DNA of 64,000 bases, taken from contig NZ_CP021455.1 of NCBI RefSeq assembly GCF_002158865.1, positions 2,852,001-2,916,000 of the forward strand, given 5' to 3'. The notes beneath the pieces are model-generated. The model saw only the letters and a program-made list of their open reading frames with translations, was not told where the DNA came from and searched no databases. The translations under genes and the position numbers were made by a program. This stretch comes from Comamonas serinivorans. Lineage in GTDB: Bacteria > Pseudomonadota > Gammaproteobacteria > Burkholderiales > Burkholderiaceae_C. The first letter of the stretch is position 1, and every line of letters starts with the position of its first letter. Of the stretch, positions 17,145 to 26,087 are shown in pieces.

Positions 17145-17643
17145 GTCGAATGTTGACTTGAACGGAGAAGCGGGCGCCATGCCGCCCGACGATGCGCAGG
17201 CGACGCCACGGATCGGACACAAACCGCGCATTATTCCAGTGCCATCCCGGGCGCCGGGTGCCAGCGCCAAAAGTCCCGACGACCATCACGGCCGTCGCCA
17301 GGTCCAGCACCGGCTCGCCATCGGCCCAACATCAACCTCAGCCTGACCTCGTGCCAGCTTCATCCTGGCCCTCCTGCCCCTGCGTGTCGCCCCCTCGATT
17401 CCTCCAAAACCCGCTGCGCAGTGCCCAGGGTTGGCGCCAGGGCTCCGGGATCGAACGCCCCGAGGGCGGCGCGAAGCCGGATCCGTGCAAGACCGCACGC
17501 CACCGCCGCCGGTCATTCAAATTTTTTGAACTGCCACCACAAATCCCCTGAACTTCTGGCGCACAACCGCCTCGTAAACTGCGCGCCACACCGGCCGGTT
17601 CGCGCCGCCAACCCGGCAGCGCGGCCCTTTCACACCCACGCCC
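17145..17643. other. Divergent intergenic region of yaaA and cytochrome b561
   Basis: About 500 bases. It should carry the yaaA promoter and the cytochrome b561 promoter. Open frames on both strands are Arg/Pro/Gly-rich and look like GC artefacts. No palindrome of the dispersed family and no clear operator is present. AT-rich stretches around 17510-17575 are the likeliest promoter region for the plus-strand gene. Confidence 0.35.
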
Positions 17644-18201
17644 ATGCCCACACTCGATCGCCCCACCAGCTACACCGGCACGGCCAAGGCCCTGCACTGG
17701 CTGCTGGCCGTGTCCCTCATCGGCCTGATCGCCTTTGGCTGGTACATGACCGGCCTGCCCATCTCGCCCACCAAGCTCAAGTTCTACAACTGGCACAAAT
17801 GGGCCGGCATCACCATCCTGGTGCTGTCGGTGGCGCGCCTGCTGTGGCGCCTCACCCACCGCCCGCCTGCGCTGCCCGATGCCATGCAGGCCGCCATGCC
17901 AGCCTGGCAGCGCGTGGCCCACCACGGCGTGCACCACCTGATGTATGCGCTGTTCTTCCTCGTGCCGCTGATGGGCTGGGCGATGAGCTCGGCCGCCGGC
18001 TTCCCGGTCGTCTGGTTCGGCGTGCTCGAGCTGCCCGACTTCGTCGCCAAGAACCCCGAGCTGGCCGAGGTGCTCAAACCCTGGCACGGCCGGCTGGCCT
18101 GGCTGCTGACCGCCCTCATCGTGCTGCACGTGGCCGCCGTCATCAAACACCAGCTCATCGACCGCGACGGCCTGCTGGGCCGCATGCTGCCCGGCCGCTG
18201 A
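17644..18201 (+). CDS. Cytochrome b561
   Basis: This 185-residue four-helix membrane cytochrome has His residues at the expected helix positions: KALHWLLAVSL (helix 1), FYNWHKWAGITIL (helix 2), HHGVHHLMYALFFLVPLMGW (helix 3) and LIVLHVAAVIKHQLIDRD (helix 4). These would ligate two b-type hemes and transfer electrons from quinol. The two YceI genes downstream fit the frequent cytochrome b561-yceI pairing in proteobacteria. Confidence 0.92.
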   Translation: MPTLDRPTSYTGTAKALHWLLAVSLIGLIAFGWYMTGLPISPTKLKFYNWHKWAGITILVLSVARLLWRLTHRPPALPDAMQAAMPAWQRVAHHGVHHLMYALFFLVPLMGWAMSSAAGFPVVWFGVLELPDFVAKNPELAEVLKPWHGRLAWLLTALIVLHVAAVIKHQLIDRDGLLGRMLPGR

Positions 18202-18236
18202 GGCCGTCGCCGCCTGCGCATCGTGCTCATATCACA

Positions 18237-18288
18237 GGAGTATGCAGCCATTTCCGTTCTTGAAACATCGAGAGCCGCCGCATACTCC
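18237..18288. repeat. GTAT/ATAC interrupted palindrome, copy R6
   Basis: Lies between cytochrome b561 and the first yceI gene. Outer arms GGAGTATGC and GCATACTCC are perfect; the inner arms TTTCCGTT and CATCGAGAG are degraded. Confidence 0.85.
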
Positions 18289-18322
18289 ATTTACCCCAGT
18301 CACCGTTTTTTAAGAGGTTTCC

Positions 18323-18892
18323 ATGTCCAAGGTTGTTTCGCTGCCCCGCACCCTCGTCGCCCTGGGCCTGGCCGCGGCCTGTGCCGGCAGCGCCTGGGCC
18401 CAGCAGGCGCTGGTGCCGGCGCAAAGCCAGATCGAGTTCACCGCCAAGCAGATGGGCGTGCCCATCAAGGGACACTTCAAAAAGTTTGATGGCAAAGTCG
18501 CCTTCGACCCCGCCAAGCCCCAGGCCGGCAGCGTGCAGATCGGCATCGACATGGGCAGCGCGACCATGGGCGTGAAGGAAAACGACGCCGAGCTGCCCAA
18601 GGCGGACTGGTTCAACGTGGCGAAGTTTCCGCGCGCCGAATTCCAGTCCACGGCCATCAAGCCCCTGGGCGGCGACAAGTATGAAGTGAGCGGCAAGCTC
18701 AGCATCAAGGGCGCCAGCCAGAATGTGCAGCTGCCGGTGACCATCGCCAAGTCCGGCGCCAACCTGGTGGCCACCGGCACCCTGCCGATCAAGCGCACCG
18801 CGTTCAAGGTGGGCGATGGCGACTGGGCCGACACCTCCATGGTGGCCGACGAGGTCAGCGTGGCCTTCAAGATCACCACAGCATCCAAGTGA
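18323..18892 (+). CDS. YceI family periplasmic protein (first of two)
   Basis: This 189-residue protein has a signal peptide (MSKVVSLPRT through SAWA) and a YceI lipocalin-like barrel: QSQIEFTAKQMGVPIKGHFK, then VQIGIDMGSATMG, FNVAKFPRAEFQST and KLSIKGASQNVQLPV. YceI barrels bind isoprenoid-type lipids such as polyprenyl or quinone molecules. A purine-rich AAGAGG stands 6-7 bases before the ATG. Its last codons and stop are shared with a partial palindrome (R7). It was probably cotranscribed with cytochrome b561 and the second yceI. Confidence 0.9.
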   Translation: MSKVVSLPRTLVALGLAAACAGSAWAQQALVPAQSQIEFTAKQMGVPIKGHFKKFDGKVAFDPAKPQAGSVQIGIDMGSATMGVKENDAELPKADWFNVAKFPRAEFQSTAIKPLGGDKYEVSGKLSIKGASQNVQLPVTIAKSGANLVATGTLPIKRTAFKVGDGDWADTSMVADEVSVAFKITTASK

Positions 18893-18930
18893 TTCCGTTT
18901 TTGATCAACGGAAACTCACCCGTACTCCCC
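18880..18930. repeat. GTAT/ATAC palindrome, partial copy R7 overlapping a stop codon
   Basis: Inner arms ATTCCGTT and AACGGAAA and a right outer arm GTACTCCCC are present. The left outer arm falls within the last codons and TGA of the first yceI gene and does not match, so this copy is half degraded or was inserted at the gene end. Confidence 0.65.
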
Positions 18931-18961
18931 TCAACCAACACTGCAAGGAACTGAACCGATC

Positions 18962-19546
18962 ATGATCACCACCCGCCTGAGCCTGGCCGCCGTCGCCGCC
19001 GTTGCTGCCCTGGGAGCCGCCGCCCCCGCCATGGCCGCCAGCTACGCCATCGACCCCAGCCACACCTACGTGACCTTCGAGATCGACCACATGGGCACGA
19101 CGACCAACCGCGTGCGCTTCGACAAGAAGGAAGGCACCGTCGAGTTCGACCGCGCCGCCAAGACCGGCAAGGTGGACATCAGCATCGACACGGCCTCGGT
19201 CAACTCGGGCCTGGCCGCCTTCAACAAGCACCTGGCCAGCGCCGACATCCTCGACGCCGAGAAATTCCCCAAGGCCCGCTTCGTGGCCGACACCTTCGTG
19301 TTCGACGGCGACAAGGTCAGCGAAGTGCAAGGCCAGCTGACGATCAAGGACAAGACGGCCCCCGTCACCCTGAAGGCCAGCAAGTTCAACTGCTACCCCA
19401 GCCCCATGCTGCAAAAGCGCGAAGTCTGCGGCGGCGACTTCAGCGCCACCATCGACCGCTCGCAATGGGGCGTGAACTACGGCAGCAACTTTGGCGTGCC
19501 CAAGGACGTGCGCCTGGTGGTGCAGATCGAAGCCGTCAAGCAGTGA
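18962..19546 (+). CDS. YceI family periplasmic protein (second of two)
   Basis: This 194-residue protein has a signal peptide ending APAMA and a YceI barrel: YAIDPSHTYVTFEIDHMG, DISIDTASVNSGLAAFNKHL, DILDAEKFPKARFVAD, and the C-terminal CYPSPMLQKREVCGGDFSAT. The CYPSP and CGGDF cysteines are typical of the E. coli YceI-like branch. It diverges clearly from the upstream YceI (little identity beyond the fold), so the pair is not a recent duplication. The gene is followed by an intrinsic terminator. Confidence 0.92.
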   Translation: MITTRLSLAAVAAVAALGAAAPAMAASYAIDPSHTYVTFEIDHMGTTTNRVRFDKKEGTVEFDRAAKTGKVDISIDTASVNSGLAAFNKHLASADILDAEKFPKARFVADTFVFDGDKVSEVQGQLTIKDKTAPVTLKASKFNCYPSPMLQKREVCGGDFSATIDRSQWGVNYGSNFGVPKDVRLVVQIEAVKQ

Positions 19547-19586
19547 TGGCTTGAGGCGTCACTCCCTGGCGCCTGCACCCACCAAG

Positions 19587-19616
19587 ACCCGCCGCTGGCG
19601 GGTTTTGTCGTTTTTT
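19587..19616 (+). terminator. Intrinsic terminator after the yceI pair
   Basis: Stem ACCCGCC with GGCGGGT, loop GCT, then TTTGTCG and a six-T run. It ends transcription just before repeat R8 and the convergent LysR gene. Confidence 0.8.
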
Positions 19617-19617
19617 G

Positions 19618-19667
19618 GGGTATCCGGTCATTGCCGTTTGAAAATCAACGGCAATCAACCCATACTG
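19618..19667. repeat. GTAT/ATAC palindrome, copy R8, encodes the LysR C-terminus
   Basis: Inner arms ATTGCCGTTTGA and TCAACGGCAAT are perfect; outer arms are GGGTAT and CATACTG. The minus-strand LysR gene runs into it: its last codons AGT ATG GGT and its TGA are part of the right arm. Confidence 0.9.
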
Positions 19668-20575
19668 CCGTCACCCTCGGTGAGCAGCTGCGCCAGGCGT
19701 TCGGGCAGCCACAAGGCGGCCTCGCTCAGCGCCGCGCCCTGCAGGCTGAGCATGCGCACGGCCAGGGGCGGCAGCCGCAGCTCGGGACAATCCAGCGCCA
19801 CGATGCGCGGCTCGATGTCGGGCGTCTGCGCGATGTTGCGCGGCAGGATGCCCCAGCCGATGCCGTCGGCCAGCATGTCCGCCAGCACGTAGACGCTGCC
19901 CGAGCGCCAGATGCGCGGGCTGACCACGGGGTCCTCCACGCCCTCGATGTGCATCACCAGCTGGCGATGGCGCGCCAGGTCGTCGCGCGTGACCTGCGGC
20001 TGCGCGGCCAGCGCATGGTGGCGCGCCACACACACCACCTGCGGCACGCTGGCCACGTAGCGCTGGGCAAACGGCGCCGCGGTGAACCCGTCTGCGGTCG
20101 CGCCCGCGCGGCCCGTCGGCCCCCGATCGAACTGAAACGCCAGCGCGGCGCGGTGCGACTGCACGTCGTCCGCCACTTCGGCCGCCGTGCCATTCAGCAA
20201 GGTCAGGTCCAGCGACGCATACCGCTGCGACAGCTCGAGCAGCAGCCGCGCCAGCGGCGGGTAAGGCAAGGCCTCGTCCAGCGCCACGCACAGCTTGGGC
20301 GACTCGCCCGCCGCCAGCGCCTGGGCCCGCACATCCAGGGCCTGGGCCTGGCCCAGCAGCGCGCGCGCTTCCAGCAGCATGACTTCGCCAGCCGGCGTCA
20401 ACGTCACCGCGCGCCCCGCGCGGTGGAAGAGCAGCAGGCCCAGGTCGGCCTCGAGCAGGCCCATGGCCATGCTGACGGCCGATTGCGCCCGGCCCAACCG
20501 GCGGGCCGCCTGGGTCATGGAGCCGCAATCGGCCACGGCGACGAATTGGTTGAGGCGTTCCAGCGTCCATTCCAT
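19655..20575 (-). CDS. LysR family transcriptional regulator
   Basis: This 306-residue protein has an N-terminal winged HTH (LNQFVAVADCGSMTQAARRL, then AQSAVSMAMGLLEADLG) and a C-terminal effector-binding domain. It is divergent from the DHA2 exporter at 20677 across a 101-base AT-rich spacer, so it probably regulates that exporter and itself. Its final residues SMG and stop are supplied by repeat R8. The original C-terminus may therefore have been replaced when the repeat arrived. Confidence 0.9.
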   Translation of the reverse strand: MEWTLERLNQFVAVADCGSMTQAARRLGRAQSAVSMAMGLLEADLGLLLFHRAGRAVTLTPAGEVMLLEARALLGQAQALDVRAQALAAGESPKLCVALDEALPYPPLARLLLELSQRYASLDLTLLNGTAAEVADDVQSHRAALAFQFDRGPTGRAGATADGFTAAPFAQRYVASVPQVVCVARHHALAAQPQVTRDDLARHRQLVMHIEGVEDPVVSPRIWRSGSVYVLADMLADGIGWGILPRNIAQTPDIEPRIVALDCPELRLPPLAVRMLSLQGAALSEAALWLPERLAQLLTEGDGSMG

Positions 20576-20578
20576 TCA

Positions 20579-20623
20579 TCAATTTTATTGATTCATTTAA
20601 ACTTTTATCAAATCAAAAATTGA
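20579..20623. promoter_or_regulatory. AT-rich inverted repeat between LysR and exporter genes
   Basis: TCAATTTTATTGATT faces AATCAAAAATTGA across about 17 bases in a very AT-rich spacer. It is a plausible LysR operator covering both promoters. ATTGAT-type half sites recur around it. Confidence 0.45.
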
Positions 20624-20676
20624 TTGATCATCGCGACCACCGTTCACGAAACCGGCCGCCCTGAAAAGAGGTCTGC

Positions 20677-22191
20677 ATGTTGTCCCCCGCCATTCCTGGC
20701 ACCCCGCCCACCGCCGCGCATCCCGGTCGCTGGCTGGTGCTGGCCATCGTCTCCGTCGCGCTGCTGCTCATCGTCATCGACATGACCGTGCTGTACACCG
20801 CCCTGCCCCGGCTCACCCATGACCTGGCCGCCAGCGCCTCGGCCAAGCTCTGGATCATCAACGTCTATTCGTTGGTGGTCTCGGGCCTGCTGCTGGGCAT
20901 GGGCACGCTGGGCGACCGCCTGGGCCACAAGCGCCTGTTCATCGCCGGCCTGGCGGTGTTTGGCGTCGCTTCGCTGGCCGCGGCCTTTGCGCCCGGCACC
21001 GGCCTCTTGATCGCGGCCCGCGCCGTGCTGGGCGTGGGCGCGGCCATGATGATGCCGGCCACGCTGTCGCTGATCCGGCTGAACTTCGGCGACGACCGCG
21101 AACGCGCGCTGGCCATCGGCATCTGGGCCTCGGTCGCGTCCGGCGGCGCCGCCTTCGGCCCCGTGGTGGGCGGCGTGCTGCTCGAGCATTTCTGGTGGGG
21201 CTCGGTGTTCCTCATCAACGTGCCCATCGTGCTCATCGCCCTGCCGCTGGCCTGGCGCTGCATTCCGACCCATGCCGGCCACCCCAGCCGCCCCTGGGAC
21301 CTGCTCGGTTCGCTGCAGGTGATGGTGGGGCTGGTGGCCTGCACCTTTGCCATCAAGGAATTGGGCAAGCCCGCGCCGGACGGCCTGCTGGCCGCCGCGG
21401 CCCTGGCGTTGGGCGTGGGCGCCTTGTGGGTGTTCGTGCGCCGCCAGCGTCGCATGGCCCATCCGCTGCTGGACCTGAACCTGTTCCGGCACACAGGTTT
21501 CAGCACGGCCGTCATGGCCGCCCTGGTGGCCTCGGCCACGCTGCTGGGCATGGAGCTGGTGTTCAGCCAGCGCATGCAGCTGGTGCTAGGCCGCAGCCCG
21601 CTCGAGGCCGGTCTGGCCGTGCTGCCGCTGCCCATCGCCGCCTTCGTGATCGGCCCGATTGCGGGCCGGCTGCTGCCGCGCTGGGGCGCCGGCCGCTTGC
21701 TGACCCTGGCGCTGCTGGCGGCGGGTCTGGGCATGGGCGGCTACCTGGCCCTGCACCAGGCCCCGGCCCTGTCGCAGGCCCTGAGCCTGGCCCTGCTGGG
21801 GGCCGGTGTGGGCGCGGCCATGACGGCCGCCTCGGCCACGCTGCTGATGAGCGCGCCCGCCGACCGCGCCGGCATGGCAGCCTCGGTCGAAGAGGTGTCG
21901 TACGAGTTGGGCGGCGCGCTGGGCGTCACCGTGATGGGCAGCCTGCTCTCGGCCGTCTACACCCGCACGCTGGCTCTGCCCCCGACCTTGCCCGCGTTGC
22001 CTGTGCCAGTGTCGGTGCACGACAGCCTGGACGACGCGCTGCGGGCTGCCGAGCAGCTGCCCGATGCCGCTGCCCTGGCCCTCACTCAGGCTGCCAGCAC
22101 GGCGTTCGACCATGGGTTCGCGGCTGTCCTGCTGCTGGCCACCGCGCTGCTGCTGGCGATGGCCTGGGGCGTGAAGCGGCGCATGGGCTGA
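20677..22191 (+). CDS. DHA2 family MFS multidrug exporter (SmvA/QacA-like)
   Basis: This 504-residue protein has about 14 hydrophobic segments. IVSVALLLIVIDMTVLYTAL carries the DHA2 motif with the membrane-embedded Asp. GTLGDRLGHKRLF is motif A, and RAVLGVGAAMMMPATLSLIR is motif C-like. Long central and periplasmic loops match SmvA/QacA-type exporters of cationic biocides. GAGG upstream of the ATG is a good ribosome binding site. Control by the divergent LysR is likely. The exact substrates cannot be told. Confidence 0.9.
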   Translation: MLSPAIPGTPPTAAHPGRWLVLAIVSVALLLIVIDMTVLYTALPRLTHDLAASASAKLWIINVYSLVVSGLLLGMGTLGDRLGHKRLFIAGLAVFGVASLAAAFAPGTGLLIAARAVLGVGAAMMMPATLSLIRLNFGDDRERALAIGIWASVASGGAAFGPVVGGVLLEHFWWGSVFLINVPIVLIALPLAWRCIPTHAGHPSRPWDLLGSLQVMVGLVACTFAIKELGKPAPDGLLAAAALALGVGALWVFVRRQRRMAHPLLDLNLFRHTGFSTAVMAALVASATLLGMELVFSQRMQLVLGRSPLEAGLAVLPLPIAAFVIGPIAGRLLPRWGAGRLLTLALLAAGLGMGGYLALHQAPALSQALSLALLGAGVGAAMTAASATLLMSAPADRAGMAASVEEVSYELGGALGVTVMGSLLSAVYTRTLALPPTLPALPVPVSVHDSLDDALRAAEQLPDAAALALTQAASTAFDHGFAAVLLLATALLLAMAWGVKRRMG

Positions 22192-22271
22192 CCGTCGCCC
22201 GACACGCCGATCTCGGCGCTCAGGCCCTCGGCCGCGGCATGGCCTGCGTCGGGTCTGCTCAGGGGGCTCGC

Positions 22272-22277
22272 TAAAAT
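22272..22277 (+). promoter_or_regulatory. Candidate -10 element of valS
   Basis: TAAAAT in gctaaaattgg, 79 bases before the valS start. A similar TAAAAT stands before the permease at 4953. No good -35 element is visible. Confidence 0.4.
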
Positions 22278-22355
22278 TGGCGCCATTTCGCGCTGCGCCC
22301 GCCCCGGGCAGCGCCGCACCCTGATCGGCACCTCGCGTGCCCTTTTCATTTCGCC

Positions 22356-25316
22356 ATGAGCACGACACCCACCCAGCCCGGCCTCGACAGCCTCTCCAAG
22401 TCCTTCGAACCCGCCGAGATCGAGCGCACCTGGGGTCCGTTCTGGGAAGCACACGGCGTCGGCCGCGCCGGCTACCGCGGCACGGGTGAGCCCAACGCCG
22501 CCGAGGCCGCCGCCGGCCACAACTTCGCCATCCAGCTGCCGCCGCCCAACGTGACCGGCACGCTGCACATGGGCCACGCCTTCAACCAGACCATCATGGA
22601 CACCCTCACGCGCTACCACCGCATGCAGGGCTTCAACACGGCCTGGATTCCCGGCACCGATCACGCCGGCATCGCCACGCAGATCGTGGTGGAACGCCAG
22701 CTGCAGGAACAAGGCAAAAGCCGCTACGACTTCGGCCGCGAGAACTTCGTCCAACAGGTGTGGGCCTGGAAGGAACACTCGGGCAACACCATCACCACGC
22801 AGATGCGCCGCATGGGCGACACGGTGGACTGGAGCCGCGAGTACTTCACCATGGACGACAAACTGTCCCGGGTGGTCAACGACACCTTCGTGCGCCTGTA
22901 CGAGCAAGGGCTGATCTACCGCGGCAAGCGCCTGGTGAACTGGGACCCCAAGCTGCAATCGGCCGTGTCCGACCTCGAGGTCGAGAGCGAGGAGAAGGAC
23001 GGCTCGCTGTGGCACATCGCCTACCCGCTGGTCGATGCCGACGGCAGCCTGAAGGCGGCCGGTGCGCCGGCCCAGCTGGTGGTGGCCACCACCCGCCCTG
23101 AAACCATGCTGGGCGACGTGGCCGTGATGGTGCACCCCGACGACGAGCGCTACCAGGCGCTGATCGGCCACACCGTCATGCTGCCGCTGTGCGGGCGCGA
23201 GATCCCCATCATTGCCGACGACTACGTGGACCGCGAGTTCGGCACCGGCGTGGTCAAGGTCACGCCCGCGCATGACCACAACGACTACGCCGTGGGCCTG
23301 CGTCATGGCCTGCCCATCGTGCCGGTGCTGGACCTGCAGGCCCACATCCTGGGCAACGCGTCGGCTGACGCCGCCTCGGATCCGGCCACCGACCCGGCCG
23401 TGCTGCGCGCCCAGCAGGCCATCCCGGCCGCCTACCGCGGGCTGGACCGCTTTGCCGCGCGCAAGGCCATCGTGGCCGACCTGGACGCCCAGGGCCTGCT
23501 GATCGAGACCAAGAAGCACAAGCTCATGGTGCCGATCTGCACGCGCACGGGCCAGGTCGTCGAGCCCATGCTGACCGACCAGTGGTTCATGGCCATGAAC
23601 AAGGTGAGTGAGCAAGACCCCACGGGCAAGTCCATCGCGCAAAAAGCCATCGACGCCGTGAGCAGCGGCGCCGTCACCTTCTACCCGGAGAACTGGGTCA
23701 ACACCTACAACCAATGGATGCACAACATCCAGGACTGGTGCATCTCGCGCCAGCTGTGGTGGGGCCACCAGATTCCGGCCTGGTACGACGAGAACGGCCA
23801 GGTCTACGTGGCGCGCAGCGAAGCCGAGGCGCAGGCCCAGGCCGGTGCCGGCGCTAAGCTGACGCGCGACGAGGACGTGCTCGACACTTGGTACTCGTCG
23901 GGTTTAGTGCCTTTTTCGACCATGGGATGGCCTAATCCAGACGATACCCCCACATCAGACTACAACCTCTACCTGCCCAGCACCGTGCTGGTCACGGGCT
24001 ACGACATCATCTTCTTCTGGGTCGCCCGCATGATCATGTTCACCACCCACTTCACGGGTCAGGTGCCGTTCAAGCACGTCTACATGCACGGCCTGGTGCG
24101 TGACGCGCAGGGCAACAAGATGAGCAAGTCCGAAGGCAACGTGCTCGATCCCGTCGACCTGATCGACGGCATCGCGCTCGAGCCCCTGCTGGACAAGCGC
24201 ACCACCGGCCTGCGCCGCCCCGAAACCGCCCCCAAGGTGCGTAAGCAGACCGAGAAGGAGTTCCCCGACGGCATCCCGGCCTACGGTGCAGACGCCTTGC
24301 GCTTCACCTTCGCCTCGCTGGCCTCGCTGGGCCGCAGCATCAACTTCGACACCAAGCGCTGCGAGGGCTACCGCAACTTCTGCAACAAGCTCTGGAACGC
24401 CTCGCGCTTCGTCTTGATGAACTGCGAAGGCCACGACGTGAACCCGGCTGGCGACAGCTCGGCTGCGCGCTCGGCCGCCGACCGCTGGATCGTCTCGCGC
24501 CTGCAAAAGGTCGAGGCCGAAGTGACCAAGGGCTTTGCCGACTACCGGCTGGACAACGTCGCCGGCACCCTCTACGACTTCGTCTGGAACGAGTACTGCG
24601 ACTGGTACCTGGAAATCGCCAAGGTGCAGATCCAGACCGGCACGCCCGAGCAGCAAGCCGCCACGCGCCGCACGCTGATCCGCGTGCTCGAAGCCATCCT
24701 GCGCCTGGCCCACCCCATCATCCCCTTCGTCACCGAAGCGCTGTGGCAGGTGGTGGCCCCCATCGCCGGCAAGTCGTCGGGCCAGGCCGGCGCCACCATC
24801 AGCGTGGCCCCTTATCCCCAGGCCCAGGCCGAGTACATCGACGAGGCCGCCGAAGCCGAGATCGCCAAGCTCAAGTCCTTCGTCGATGCCTGCCGCACGC
24901 TGCGCGGCGAGATGGGCGTGTCACCGGCCCAGCGCCTGCCCCTGCTCGCCTTTGGCGAACAGGCCTTCCTGAGCGGCAACGCCGAGGTGCTGAAGGCTCT
25001 GGCCAAGCTGCAGGACGTGCAGTGCTTCGCCGACCAGGCCGCCTGGCAGGCGGCCGCCCAGGCTGCGCCGGTGGCCGTGGTGGGCGAGGCCCAGCTGGCC
25101 CTGTTCATGGAGGTGGACAAGGACGCCGAGCGCGCCCGCATCGCCAAGGAAATCAAGCGCCTCGAGGGCGAGCTGACCAAGGCCCAGGCCAAGCTGGGCA
25201 ACGAGGCCTTCGTCGCCAAGGCCCCGCCTGCGGTGATCGAGCAGGAGCACAAGCGCGTGGCCGAGTTCGGTGCCGCGCTGACCAAGCTGCAGGACCAGCT
25301 GCAGCGCCTGGGCTGA
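22356..25316 (+). CDS. valS: Valyl-tRNA synthetase
   Basis: This 986-residue class Ia synthetase has the HIGH motif as HMGH (71-74) and the KMSKS motif at 588-592 (NKMSKSEGN). The editing domain has TTRPETMLGD and GTGVVKVTPAHD. The anticodon-binding domain follows DRWIVSRL. A C-terminal coiled-coil arm (ERARIAKEIKRLEGELTKAQ) is present as in other ValRS. Residues 516-532 (GLVPFSTMGWP region) are encoded by strikingly atypical codons, including TTA, described separately. It appears to be transcribed alone and is followed by palindrome R9. Confidence 0.97.
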   Translation: MSTTPTQPGLDSLSKSFEPAEIERTWGPFWEAHGVGRAGYRGTGEPNAAEAAAGHNFAIQLPPPNVTGTLHMGHAFNQTIMDTLTRYHRMQGFNTAWIPGTDHAGIATQIVVERQLQEQGKSRYDFGRENFVQQVWAWKEHSGNTITTQMRRMGDTVDWSREYFTMDDKLSRVVNDTFVRLYEQGLIYRGKRLVNWDPKLQSAVSDLEVESEEKDGSLWHIAYPLVDADGSLKAAGAPAQLVVATTRPETMLGDVAVMVHPDDERYQALIGHTVMLPLCGREIPIIADDYVDREFGTGVVKVTPAHDHNDYAVGLRHGLPIVPVLDLQAHILGNASADAASDPATDPAVLRAQQAIPAAYRGLDRFAARKAIVADLDAQGLLIETKKHKLMVPICTRTGQVVEPMLTDQWFMAMNKVSEQDPTGKSIAQKAIDAVSSGAVTFYPENWVNTYNQWMHNIQDWCISRQLWWGHQIPAWYDENGQVYVARSEAEAQAQAGAGAKLTRDEDVLDTWYSSGLVPFSTMGWPNPDDTPTSDYNLYLPSTVLVTGYDIIFFWVARMIMFTTHFTGQVPFKHVYMHGLVRDAQGNKMSKSEGNVLDPVDLIDGIALEPLLDKRTTGLRRPETAPKVRKQTEKEFPDGIPAYGADALRFTFASLASLGRSINFDTKRCEGYRNFCNKLWNASRFVLMNCEGHDVNPAGDSSAARSAADRWIVSRLQKVEAEVTKGFADYRLDNVAGTLYDFVWNEYCDWYLEIAKVQIQTGTPEQQAATRRTLIRVLEAILRLAHPIIPFVTEALWQVVAPIAGKSSGQAGATISVAPYPQAQAEYIDEAAEAEIAKLKSFVDACRTLRGEMGVSPAQRLPLLAFGEQAFLSGNAEVLKALAKLQDVQCFADQAAWQAAAQAAPVAVVGEAQLALFMEVDKDAERARIAKEIKRLEGELTKAQAKLGNEAFVAKAPPAVIEQEHKRVAEFGAALTKLQDQLQRLG
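23900..23951. repeat. Possible fossil palindrome inside valS
   Basis: A 52-base AT-rich island with atypical codons (ggt tta gtg cct ttt). It begins GGGTTTAGTGCCTTTTTCG and ends CGATACCCC, matching R2 at the left end (about 15 of 20) and R3 at the right end. The centre no longer pairs. The protein sequence is still standard ValS. Confidence 0.35.
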
Positions 25317-25323
25317 TGGCCAA

Positions 25324-25375
25324 GGAGTATGGTGACGTTCCCGTTATACAAATAACGGGAACAGCACCATACTCC
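25324..25375. repeat. GTAT/ATAC interrupted palindrome, copy R9
   Basis: The cleanest two-stem copy: outer arms GGAGTATGGTG and CACCATACTCC, inner arms GTTCCCGTTAT and ATAACGGGAAC, with a 2-base internal loop. It lies eight bases after the valS stop and may act as its transcript end. Confidence 0.95.
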
Positions 25376-25850
25376 ATCATATTCAACACTTGAATCGCAC
25401 CCATCCACGTCGTCACCGTCTGCTGGCGGCCGCAGCGCTGGCCATCCGTGCTGACGCGGAAACGCAGGTTGACGCATGCGCCGGGGACAGCGCGTGGAGA
25501 AACCAGCCGTCGTCATCCAAGCGGCTTGAGCTCGGGCACCACGACGCTGGCGGTCACGCGATGGATCGGCAGAGCGACGGCGGTCGATCACCACATGCCG
25601 CCCGGCGCCGTGGCCAGACATCGGCTCGACATCTCGCTGAACAGCGGCCCATGACCCGGGCGCGCCACGCCTTCCCGGCCCCAACAGGCTGCTCAGCCGC
25701 CTGAGCGCCGCCAGGCCAACGGGTGGCGCCGAGGGAGGTTGCGCAGAACCTTGGGCCAGGTGCGTGTCCACCTCGGCAATGCCTCGACACGCAAGTCGAG
25801 TGCCGCGTGGGTATCGGGGCGCCCCCCCTCGGCGCCAAGCGACGGCCACT
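25376..25850. other. Gene-poor region downstream of valS
   Basis: About 475 bases with no supported gene. Open frames are Arg/Ser/His-rich and lack ribosome binding sites. It may be decayed sequence. Confidence 0.4.
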
Positions 25851-26087
25851 TCACCCCAGGTGCGCGGTGCTGCGGTAGCGGTGCGAGCCCGCCAGCGATT
25901 CCTGCAGCAAGGCATCGAGCACGCAGACCGAGAGCTCACCCCCATGCGAGAAGGTGTCGAAACTCAGGGGCACGCGGCGCAGGTCCGGCCCCACGTCGTC
26001 GTCGTCGCGCCAGGCCGGGGGCAGTTCAGGGTCCAGGCCCAGCCAGGCGGCTGCGGTGGTGGCGAGGATTTTGTGGCGCGGGGTCAT
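25851..26087 (-). CDS. Small hypothetical protein, 78 residues
   Basis: On the minus strand, ATG at 26087 is preceded by GGAG seven bases upstream. The product begins MTPRHKILATTAAAWLGLDP, continues with an acidic patch (WRDDDDVGPDLRRV), then SFDTFSHGGELSVCVLDALL. Composition is protein-like, with balanced acidic and hydrophobic residues, unlike the surrounding GC-artefact frames. No family is recognised. It could be the last remnant of a longer gene or a genuine small protein. Confidence 0.4.
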   Translation of the reverse strand: MTPRHKILATTAAAWLGLDPELPPAWRDDDDVGPDLRRVPLSFDTFSHGGELSVCVLDALLQESLAGSHRYRSTAHLG

